NCBI GenBank assembly: GCA_030641485.1
Contig: DAOWHJ010000001.1
Location: 1 to 7,144, forward strand
Reading direction: 5' to 3'
Length of the DNA: 7,144 bases
Source of the DNA: Pseudomonadota bacterium
GTDB lineage: Bacteria > Desulfobacterota > Anaeroferrophillalia > Anaeroferrophillales > Tharpellaceae
In this document: positions 1 through 5,021 of the stretch, piece after piece
Position numbering within the stretch: the stretch's first letter is position 1
Layout: each line of letters opens with the position of its first letter
Notes under the pieces: model-generated
Database searches by the model: none
What the model was told of the DNA's origin: nothing
The model's input: only the letters and a program-made list of their open reading frames with translations
Program-made: the position numbers and the translations under genes

Positions 1-131
1 AGGACGGTATTGTTGAGGTTGCCCCAACTCCCTATATCGCTCGGGATGTTCCGATTCTCGACTACCTTGAACGGCTCGAGATGATTGGTGAAAATATTTC
101 TGATTATCAATCAATCTGGAGCTATTTCTAA
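1..131 (+). CDS. C-terminal end of an unidentified protein (5' partial)
   Basis: An open reading frame enters from the left edge (first full codon at base 3) and ends at TAA 129-131. It gives 42 residues, beginning DGIVEVAPTPYIARDV and ending SDYQSIWSYF. Composition and codon use look like real coding sequence (acidic and aromatic residues, no low complexity). I do not recognise the family from this tail. It has no visible link to the rubrerythrin gene downstream, which has its own promoter starting 33 nt after this stop. No obvious terminator hairpin separates the two, so read-through into rbr is possible. Confidence 0.7.
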   Translation, partial: DGIVEVAPTPYIARDVPILDYLERLEMIGENISDYQSIWSYF

Positions 132-163
132 GTTAACCCAACTTCTTTTGCTCATTTTTAATC

Positions 164-192
164 TTGACAAATACGATTATCTTTTGTAAGAT
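164..192 (+). promoter_or_regulatory. Sigma70-type promoter of rubrerythrin
   Basis: The -35 element is a perfect TTGACA (164-169). After a 17-bp spacer comes TAAGAT (187-192), a 4/6 match to TATAAT. The predicted start site near base 199 would give a 5' UTR of about 80 nt before the rbr ATG. The perfect -35 and ideal spacing suggest a strong basal promoter that may need a repressor; see the palindrome overlapping the -10. Confidence 0.7.
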
Positions 193-194
193 AA
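177..194. promoter_or_regulatory. Palindromic probable operator over the rbr -10 element
   Basis: TTATCTT (177-183) and AAGATAA (188-194) are perfect 7-bp inverted arms separated by ttgt. The site lies in the spacer and -10 of the rbr promoter, where a bound repressor would block RNA polymerase. An AT-rich dyad of this size is what Fur-family regulators such as PerR use, and rubrerythrin genes are often under PerR control in anaerobes. The base sequence is not a clear match to a PerR or Fur consensus that I know, so the regulator is inference. Confidence 0.5.
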
Positions 195-222
195 GTCTCG
201 ATAATAACGATTTTTTACGGAT

Positions 223-242
223 CCACCATAACTTCTTGGTGG
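223..242 (+). promoter_or_regulatory. 5'-UTR hairpin upstream of rbr
   Basis: CCACCA (223-228) pairs with TGGTGG (237-242) around an 8-nt loop inside the rbr leader. There is no T tract after it, so it is not a terminator. It ends 25 nt before the ribosome binding site AAGGAG (268-273), so it does not cover it. It could stabilise the mRNA 5' end or simply be chance. Confidence 0.35.
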
Positions 243-279
243 TAAACTTGTTTGAATTTTATATTAAAAGGAGAAGAGA

Positions 280-783
280 ATGGGAAAGACAACTGAAAAC
301 TTACAGGCGGCCTTTGCCGGAGAGAGTCAGGCTAATCGCAAATACCTAGCTTTTGCAGAGAAAGCTCAGGCCGATGGCTTTGGTCAGATTGCAAAATTAT
401 TTCGGGCGGCGGCGGCGGCTGAGACCATTCATGCTCATGGTCATTTACGGGCTTTGGATGGCGTTGGTGATACCGGTGCTAACCTTAAGGACGCTGTAGC
501 TGGTGAGAGTCACGAATTCAAAAGCATGTATCCGGAATTTATTGAGACCGCAAAAGCTGAAGGCAACAAAAAAGCATTGCGGATGTTTGAGTTGGCCAAC
601 ACCGTTGAAGAGATTCACTTTGGTCTCTACGAAGAAGCCCTTGCAACTTTTGAGAAGGGCGGCGATTTGCCAGCGGCTGATATCTGGGTCTGTGATATTT
701 GTGGGAATACAGTGAGCGGTGACTGCCCCGATAAATGTAGTGTCTGCGGGGTTCCGGCGAGCAAGTTTAGTAAAATAGATTAA
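280..783 (+). CDS. rbr: Rubrerythrin, diiron peroxidase with C-terminal rubredoxin domain
   Basis: A cytoplasmic non-haem diiron protein that reduces hydrogen peroxide to water, with electrons passed through its rubredoxin centre; it protects anaerobes from oxidative stress. The 167 residues are short but normal for the family. The N-terminal ferritin-like four-helix domain (about 1-130) carries the expected ligands: E15 in GESQAN, E48-x-x-H51 in ETIH, E76-x-x-E79 in GESHEF, and E110-x-x-H113 in EEIH. The rubredoxin domain at the C-terminus has C138-x2-C141 and C153-x2-C156 to bind one iron. AAGGAG lies 6 nt before the ATG, which fixes the start. The gene stands alone between its own promoter and a terminator. 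A run of GCG codons (406-417) encodes part of a five-alanine stretch just before E48; the common Glu two residues before that ligand is Ala here. Confidence 0.96.
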   Translation: MGKTTENLQAAFAGESQANRKYLAFAEKAQADGFGQIAKLFRAAAAAETIHAHGHLRALDGVGDTGANLKDAVAGESHEFKSMYPEFIETAKAEGNKKALRMFELANTVEEIHFGLYEEALATFEKGGDLPAADIWVCDICGNTVSGDCPDKCSVCGVPASKFSKID

Positions 784-870
784 ATGCTCGTGGTAATGCT
801 GACGGATTTTAGCGGAACCTGGGGGGGTATTACCCGATTTCGCGGATTTGCTGAGTAGTTATGATAAGTA

Positions 871-913
871 AAAAAAGCCACTTTGTCTGTTTCTTAGGCA
901 AAGGGGCTTTTTT
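871..913. terminator. Rho-independent terminator, probably bidirectional
   Basis: AAAAAAGCC-a-CTTTG (871-885) pairs with CAAAG-g-GGCTTTTTT (899-913) around a 13-nt loop; only one internal A/G mismatch interrupts it. The T tract on the plus strand ends rbr transcription. The matching A tract gives a T tract on the minus strand, so it could also stop transcripts coming from the yciH side. Confidence 0.88.
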
Positions 914-928
914 ATTCTAGCATAGAAA

Positions 929-949
929 ACCTTGCCCTGTGGGCAAGGT
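929..949. repeat. Perfect 9-bp hairpin, IS200 left-end palindrome
   Basis: ACCTTGCCC (929-937) and GGGCAAGGT (941-949) pair perfectly around TGT. In IS200-type elements a hairpin near the left tip is recognised by TnpA as single-stranded DNA and also blocks transcription read-in from flanking genes. On the minus strand the stem is followed by TTTTCT, so it may act as a weak terminator for the yciH/lpxD transcript; on the plus strand no T tract follows. Confidence 0.75.
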
Positions 950-989
950 CAGAGATCATAGGCTTTGCCATATGGTCGACTCAATGCTA

Positions 990-1040
990 CTCATTGTTGG
1001 CGTTGTCCCCACAACAACCAGACAAAGGAGTAACAATGAG
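990..1040 (+). promoter_or_regulatory. Hairpin sequestering the tnpA start codon
   Basis: CTCATTGTT (990-998) is perfectly complementary to AACAATGAG (1032-1040), which contains the tnpA ATG (1036-1038). Between them GTTGT (1002-1006) can pair with ACAAC (1011-1015) as an inner hairpin. The ribosome binding site AAAGGAG (1024-1030) falls within the structure. This matches the established translational control of IS200 transposase, where an mRNA stem-loop hides the initiation region. Confidence 0.65.
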
Positions 1041-1126
1041 TCGATTTATGAAGTTATCACAAACGTTGTGGCATTGCCAGTAATCATATTGTATGGGCGC
1101 CCAAATACCGGTTCAAGGTACTTGAC
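1036..1126 (+). pseudogene. tnpA: IS200-type transposase TnpA, frameshifted N-terminal fragment
   Basis: Starting at the ATG behind AAAGGAG (spacing 5), the frame reads MSRFMKLSQTLWHCQ and then meets TAA (1081-1083). Shifting by one base at 1081-1084 (TAAT where one Tyr codon is expected) restores HIVWAPKYRFKVLDG (1085-1129). Joined, these match the highly conserved N-terminus of IS200 Y1 transposases (MSRF.KLSH..WHCQY followed by HIVW.PKYR...L). After about 1126-1129 the similarity stops; in that frame a stop follows at 1169-1171. Everything needed for activity is missing, so this is a dead remnant. The one-base insertion could in principle be a sequencing error, but the loss of the rest of the gene could not. 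Confidence 0.85.
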
Positions 1127-1264
1127 GGTGGTGGTCACCTCTTTTCTGGGCTATTCGAAGATTGCTTTTAAGTTGTCGATGCCCGTGTCTACTGGCCTCG
1201 GGATAGCGGTTACCCTCATCTGTATAACTCTTTTTTCCCTTAGAATTAAACCGGCAGAACCGCC
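1127..1264. other. Unassigned intergenic stretch between the IS remnant and yciH
   Basis: I see no credible gene here. Plus-strand readings after the TnpA fragment do not resemble the rest of a transposase, and the minus strand has no start or domain. Small dyads occur (GGTG 1127-1130 with CACC 1136-1139; GGG 1200-1202 with CCC 1213-1215) but none is convincing as a terminator or an IS right end. It may be rearranged or heavily mutated IS sequence, or old 3' flank of yciH. Confidence 0.5.
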
Positions 1265-1627
1265 TCACCCTCCGGCGCGTTTGACTTTGTAGCCGAGTCT
1301 GCCCAACTCTTTTTCGAGTAGATTACGGTGGTCTCCCTGAATTTCAATGACTCCATCTTTCAGGCTGCCACCACTGGCACATTTTTGTTTCAGTGTTTTT
1401 GAAAGTTTTTTCAGTTCACCTTGATCAAGGGGGATGCCGGTAATCAAGGTCACCCCTTTGCCTTTACGTCCTTTGGTTTCCCGCATTAACCTGACAATGC
1501 CATCATTTTTATGGGGTGACTGTTTTTTTTGGCAAAGACATTTAGCTGTCGGTTGATTGCAAGCGGGGCACATTTTGCCAAATTCGCTTGAGTAAACCAT
1601 GCCTGTGTTATGGTTTTTGGTTTTCAT
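1265..1627 (-). CDS. yciH: SUI1/YciH-family translation initiation factor with N-terminal Cys cluster
   Basis: A 120-residue cytoplasmic protein related to eukaryotic eIF1 (SUI1) and E. coli YciH. eIF1 checks start-codon fidelity on the small ribosomal subunit; the bacterial role is poorly defined. The SUI1 domain fills residues about 45-120, with the basic stretch KGRKGKGVTLITGIPL, then LKKLSKTLKQKCASGGSLKDG and EIQGDHR, all characteristic of the family. Ahead of it is a Cys-rich segment, C20-P-A-C23 and C30-L-C32, that could bind zinc. The ATG lies 3 nt after the lpxD stop, so translation is probably coupled to lpxD. No strong Shine-Dalgarno sequence is visible (only TTAGG across the lpxD stop). 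Met10 is an alternative start without a better site. Confidence in the family is high, in its function low. Confidence 0.9.
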   Translation of the reverse strand: MKTKNHNTGMVYSSEFGKMCPACNQPTAKCLCQKKQSPHKNDGIVRLMRETKGRKGKGVTLITGIPLDQGELKKLSKTLKQKCASGGSLKDGVIEIQGDHRNLLEKELGRLGYKVKRAGG

Positions 1628-1630
1628 GGC

Positions 1631-2671
1631 CTAATTATCTTTTTCAGAGAGCTTTTTTTCAAGCTCTTTAACTCTTTTTTCCAGAGTCGCCAGGCGGCTG
1701 CGATCTTTGGGAAGGTGGGTTGCGGCCATCATCTGACGGATTGCTTGCTTGGCTGGGATGGCAGGGACACCGCCGTAGTCCTTATCTCCATCAAGGTTTT
1801 TAGCTGCCAAGGTTCCACCCATGAGTCGGGCTCGATCACCAATTGAGAGATGATCAGCGCTACCCGCCCGCGGCCCGAGCAAGACCTGGTTACCGACTCG
1901 AACTCCGCCCGCAAGTCCGACTTGGGCGCACATGATTACATGATGGCCGATGTTGACACCGTGGCCAAGGTGAACATGGTCGTCAAGTTTGGTGCCGCGG
2001 CCGACAATGGTTTCATCCAGAGCGGCTCGGTTGATTGTGCAGAGAGCGCCGATTTCGACATCATCTTCAATTATAACTTGACCGATCTGAGGGATTTTGA
2101 CATTGCGTCCACCAAGTTGGAGAAAGCCAAAACCGTCGGAGCCAATTACCGAGTTGGGGTGGATGATGACCCGATCTCCGATCTTACACCCTTCACGAAT
2201 TACGACCCCGGGATAGATGCAGGTATCTGCCCCAATTGTCACCTTTTTGCCAATGTAAGTATTAGCGTAAATACGACAGTTATTGCCAATGACGGCATCA
2301 TCTGAGATGACCGCTCCGGCTCCTATATGCAGATTCTTTCCCAAAATTACGTTGCTGCCGATGGCTGCAGTTTCTGCGATTGAGTGCGTAACCTTTTGGG
2401 CTGTGGCATCAATTTCAGCCATAATCAGACCTGCTGCTTGAAATGGTTGAGAGCAGATAATCAAATGCTGCTGCAGGGTCTCAATTTTTCTGGGAACCAG
2501 TAGGGCTCCAGCCTTCGAGCCCTCTGCCGGCTTTAAGAATTTCTCCTCAGCAAAAGAGAGCTCACAACTTTGGGCGGCTTCTAAACTATTGATGCCGGTT
2601 ACGACGAAATTTTCATCTCCGACGACCTCGCCGCCAATTTTTGCGGCAATCTCAGCTAATGTGTAACGCAT
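1631..2671 (-). CDS. lpxD: UDP-3-O-acylglucosamine N-acyltransferase LpxD (divergent)
   Basis: Transfers a 3-hydroxyacyl chain from acyl-ACP to the amine of UDP-3-O-acyl-glucosamine in lipid A synthesis; a cytoplasmic homotrimer. The 346 residues have the LpxD order: uridine-binding N-terminal domain (about 1-100), left-handed beta-helix of hexapeptide repeats (about 100-290; for example IGAGAVISDDAVIG), and a C-terminal helix (325-345) like the one that contacts ACP. Family signatures are IGSDGFGF (177-184) and IPQIGQVIIEDDVEIGA (193-209). The catalytic His is H237 (LGHGV), aligning with the E. coli H239 region, and H274 (DHL) is also kept. Usual motifs are altered: TINRAAL for TIDRGAL, GHGV for AHNV, GPRAGSADH for GGQ-like residues. 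GAGGA sits 7 nt before the ATG. It is outside the usual lpxD-fabZ-lpxA cluster and may be a second copy. Confidence 0.9.
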   Translation of the reverse strand: MRYTLAEIAAKIGGEVVGDENFVVTGINSLEAAQSCELSFAEEKFLKPAEGSKAGALLVPRKIETLQQHLIICSQPFQAAGLIMAEIDATAQKVTHSIAETAAIGSNVILGKNLHIGAGAVISDDAVIGNNCRIYANTYIGKKVTIGADTCIYPGVVIREGCKIGDRVIIHPNSVIGSDGFGFLQLGGRNVKIPQIGQVIIEDDVEIGALCTINRAALDETIVGRGTKLDDHVHLGHGVNIGHHVIMCAQVGLAGGVRVGNQVLLGPRAGSADHLSIGDRARLMGGTLAAKNLDGDKDYGGVPAIPAKQAIRQMMAATHLPKDRSRLATLEKRVKELEKKLSEKDN

Positions 2672-2836
2672 GGTTGAATCCTCATCCTAGTTCCGGTCAG
2701 ACACTAGTTATCCAGCTTGTCTGGTTTAGACTTGATCTCTTTGTTGACTTTATATGTTAACACATATAGAAGAAATCTTCACATAAAAATCTCAACAAAT
2801 TCAGGTTGAAATATCACTGTCCGACCAGGAGATTCA
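2672..2836. promoter_or_regulatory. Divergent promoter region between lpxD and the TonB operon
   Basis: This 165-bp AT-rich gap must hold promoters for both directions. For the plus strand TTGACT (2744-2749) is a good -35; the -10 is less clear (TAGAAG at 2767-2772 with 17-bp spacing, or TATAGA at 2765-2770 with 15). I could not pick a convincing minus-strand promoter for lpxD. Other dyads are CAGACA (2698-2703) with TGTCTG (2718-2723), and TCAAC (2792-2796) with GTTGA (2805-2809). AGGAG (2827-2831) is the ribosome binding site of the first TonB-operon gene. Confidence 0.5.
2751..2768. promoter_or_regulatory. Perfect palindrome, probable operator of the TonB operon
   Basis: TATATGT (2751-2757) and ACATATA (2762-2768) are perfect 7-bp arms around TAAC. 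The dyad begins 1 bp after the putative -35 TTGACT and runs into the candidate -10, a position typical of repressor sites. TonB systems are commonly Fur-controlled, but this sequence does not resemble the GATAAT-type Fur box, so a different regulator is possible. Confidence 0.5.
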
Positions 2837-3613
2837 ATGAAGCAAAAATTATTTTTCATGGTAGCAGTAACCTCTCTGGTTTTCTGCGTTTTGGCAACGA
2901 CTTCATCTGCGGACCCAGAGCCTTTTCGGGAGCGGGTTGAAGCGGGTGTCGCTGAGACTGTGACGGTGGGAAAAAAGAGCGCTGGCCTGCGTCAAAGGTG
3001 GCAGGCTGAAGAGCGACTCTTAGCCGATGAAGCCCATGCCCTAGAGCTTGAGTTGAAACTGCTTGAGGCTCGGAGTCGGAAGCTACAGGGTTATAGTCAA
3101 CAACGTCAAGAGGAGATTTTAAGACTAAAAAGTGGTCTTGAGGATATGGCAGAAATCGGTATTCGTTTGGAACCCTATCTGGATGATTTAGCGGTCAAGA
3201 TTAAGGAGATCAACGATAATGATTTACCCTTTTCGCTGGTTGAGCGGGAGCGGCGTTTGGCCGATCTGAATGATGCCTTGAATGGGTATGATGTCGATCT
3301 GGCCGAGAAATTGCGCCGGCTTATGGAGGTTCTCAAGATTGAGGCCGGTTTTGGCCGTGGTTTTGAGGTTAGTGAAGAGGTCTTGAATAAGGATACCGGT
3401 GAAACCGCGGTTCGGGTTCTGCGTTTAGGTAGAATCGGTCTCTACTACCTTACCCTTGATGGTGCTAAGGCGGGTTGGTTTAATCGGGAGCTTAAAGTAT
3501 GGGAGGAGTTGTCTGGGGGCTACTCCGAGGCGATTAAAGAGGCCCTGCGCATGGCTTTGAAACAGCGTGCCTTCGACCTTGTTTGTTTGCCGGTTGCGGG
3601 GGGTAAGCCATGA
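2837..3613 (+). CDS. DUF3450 periplasmic coiled-coil protein of a TonB2-type system
   Basis: An exported accessory protein of TonB2-type clusters; its exact job is not established. Residues 1-25 form a signal peptide (KQK, hydrophobic core, cleavage likely after SSA25). The Cys17 does not sit in a lipobox, so it is probably not a lipoprotein. Residues about 45-125 are charged and heptad-like, a predicted coiled coil. The C-terminal part has the DUF3450 hallmark VLRLGRIGLYYLTLDG (194-209), then a Trp-rich AGWFNRELKVW and a final LPV. The 258 residues are typical of the family. AGGAG lies 5 nt before the ATG. It is first in the operon and its stop overlaps the next start by 4 nt (ATGA), so translation is coupled. 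Confidence 0.88.
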   Translation: MKQKLFFMVAVTSLVFCVLATTSSADPEPFRERVEAGVAETVTVGKKSAGLRQRWQAEERLLADEAHALELELKLLEARSRKLQGYSQQRQEEILRLKSGLEDMAEIGIRLEPYLDDLAVKIKEINDNDLPFSLVERERRLADLNDALNGYDVDLAEKLRRLMEVLKIEAGFGRGFEVSEEVLNKDTGETAVRVLRLGRIGLYYLTLDGAKAGWFNRELKVWEELSGGYSEAIKEALRMALKQRAFDLVCLPVAGGKP

Positions 3614-5019
3614 GAAAGCTGCCTTTCTGTATATTTATAGGCCTATTGTTAACTTTTTCGGGTGCACTGGTCGGGGCTGAGAGTCAGCCATTTTTGCAGC
3701 AGACCCTCGAAACGGTCAGCAAAGAACTGGCAGAGGCTCATTCCGAAAACCGACTCACAAAAGCTGGGATAAAAAAAATGAGGTCCGAGGCCAAAGCTGC
3801 AAAAGCGGCTGCCGCAAAACGGGTCAGGGTGATTAAAAGGAAAATCATAAAGCAGGAGCAAGAGCTCGAAAGGTTGGCTTTAGAGCAGCACGGTTTAGAA
3901 AAAAAGAGTCGGGTGGCTCTGCATCAGTTAAATGAACTTGCCGGGGTTGTCCGGGTTAGTGCCCGTGACCTTTTATCTCTTTTGGAAAACTCACCGGTCT
4001 CCGGTGATGAACCCGGACGGTTTAAGCCGGTACGCGACTTGTTAGCTGAGAATGCTTATCCCGGAATGAGTGAGATCAAGCTGGTTGCCGATCTCTATCT
4101 TGATGAGATTTTAAAAAGTGGCGAGATTAAGCGCTCGAAAAATCACTTCATTGGCCTTGATGGTCAGCGTGTACAAGGGGAGATCGTTCGCTTTGGGGCC
4201 TTGTCAACAATCTATCAAAGTTCATCTGATAATAGTTGTGGCTATGCCGTCTATGGGCCGGAAAATGATGCTTTGCTAGCGGTTTCTAAACCGGGCTGGC
4301 GGGTCGGAAGAAGTTTGAAAAAGTTTATTGCTGGTGAAAGCGCAGCGGTTTACCTTGATTTTTCCGGTGGTGACGCGGTTCGGCGCTTAGCCTTAACCCC
4401 GTCAAGTTGGGAGCGCTTGCGTTCGGGTGGAGTTTTAGTCTGGCCGATTTTGTTGGTTGGTCTGGTGGCTCTGTTTTTCAGTCTTGAGCGTTTTTTCTTC
4501 CTGAGTCGGGTCAAGAGTAATACTGACCGGGTGATGGGGAAGATTATTGAATTGGTTGGGGTCGGTGATTTTTCGCAAAGTTTAGAGCTTGTTGAAAACA
4601 AAAAAGGCCCGGTTTTCAAAGTTCTTGCAGCGGGCTTGGCGGCCCGTAAAGCAACCCGGGATGTCCTCGAAAGTGTACTCGAGGAGGCGATTTTGAAGGA
4701 GTTACCGCGTTTGGAAAGGTTTCTTCCGACCTTGCAGGTTTTGGCTGCGATTGCGCCACTTTTGGGGTTGTTAGGGACCGTTACTGGTATGATTAACACC
4801 TTTCAGGTGATTACGGTTTACGGTGCAGGTGATCCGCGGATGATGTCGGGCGGTATCTCCGAAGCCCTGGTTACAACCAAGCTGGGATTGACGGTGGCAA
4901 TTCCGATTATCCTGCTCCATACCTGGTTTGCCCGCCGGGTCGATGTCATTATTGGTGATATGGAGGAGAAATCTGTCAGCTTAAGTATCGCTTTGAAAAA
5001 TAGTGATGTAAACGGCTAA
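3610..5019 (+). CDS. ttpC: TtpC-like long ExbB: periplasmic coiled coil fused to MotA/TolQ/ExbB domain
   Basis: A third ExbB-like subunit of TonB2 systems, needed with ExbB2/ExbD2/TonB2 for uptake in Vibrio; inner membrane with a large periplasmic part. A signal peptide (1-23, cleavage likely after LVGA23) precedes a long Lys/Glu/Ala-rich coiled coil (about 30-110) and a folded segment containing IVRFGALSTIYQ (192-203). The MotA/TolQ/ExbB domain occupies about 272-455: membrane helices near 273-298, 372-397 and 417-442, signature LLGLLGTVTGMINTF (384-398), and GISEAL with E418 in the place of the key ExbB glutamate. The start overlaps the DUF3450 stop (ATGA). It ends 2 nt before exbB. The 469 residues are close to known TtpC proteins and more than twice the length of a plain ExbB. 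Confidence 0.9.
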   Translation: MRKLPFCIFIGLLLTFSGALVGAESQPFLQQTLETVSKELAEAHSENRLTKAGIKKMRSEAKAAKAAAAKRVRVIKRKIIKQEQELERLALEQHGLEKKSRVALHQLNELAGVVRVSARDLLSLLENSPVSGDEPGRFKPVRDLLAENAYPGMSEIKLVADLYLDEILKSGEIKRSKNHFIGLDGQRVQGEIVRFGALSTIYQSSSDNSCGYAVYGPENDALLAVSKPGWRVGRSLKKFIAGESAAVYLDFSGGDAVRRLALTPSSWERLRSGGVLVWPILLVGLVALFFSLERFFFLSRVKSNTDRVMGKIIELVGVGDFSQSLELVENKKGPVFKVLAAGLAARKATRDVLESVLEEAILKELPRLERFLPTLQVLAAIAPLLGLLGTVTGMINTFQVITVYGAGDPRMMSGGISEALVTTKLGLTVAIPIILLHTWFARRVDVIIGDMEEKSVSLSIALKNSDVNG

Positions 5020-5021
5020 TT

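Larger units (their letters stand above)
921..1126 (+). mobile_element. Decayed left end of an IS200/IS605-family element
   Basis: The arrangement is that of an IS200-type left end: a strong subterminal hairpin (929-949), an untranslated leader able to fold over the start codon (990-1040), then the beginning of a TnpA transposase (1036 on). Only about the first 30 of roughly 140-150 TnpA codons can be recognised, and these are frameshifted. The catalytic HUH motif and the Tyr nucleophile, which lie further into the protein, are absent. The outer boundaries are approximate: IS200-type elements lack terminal inverted repeats and target duplications, so neither tip can be read directly. No tnpB is present. 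It sits in the intergenic space just after the rbr terminator, as is common for this family. Confidence 0.8.

Noticed and set aside
164..349. Open frame of 61 codons starting in the rbr promoter
   Set aside because: Begins at the -35 element region, crosses the rbr leader and start out of frame, and has no ribosome binding site.
406..420. GCG trinucleotide run in rbr as a slippage-prone contingency repeat
   Set aside because: Only four GCG units plus GCT; a length change would shift no frame and only alter the alanine count. Too short to call phase-variable.
1169..1264. Continuation or right end of the IS200 element
   Set aside because: I looked for TnpA C-terminal motifs and a right-end hairpin and found only weak short dyads, so I left the stretch unassigned.
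939..1292. Open frame of 117 codons on the plus strand in the rbr-yciH gap
   Set aside because: Starts inside the IS hairpin with no ribosome binding site, runs out of frame with the recognisable TnpA codons, and ends antisense to the yciH C-terminus. Its hydrophobic stretch is accidental.
1850..2305. Open frame of 151 codons on the plus strand
   Set aside because: Lies wholly antisense to lpxD, whose protein matches a known family throughout. The hexapeptide-repeat codons leave long open frames on the other strand.
4350..4799. Open frame of 149 codons on the minus strand
   Set aside because: Antisense to the membrane domain of ttpC, very rich in Arg, Lys, Ser and Pro, no recognisable domain and no promoter or ribosome binding site.
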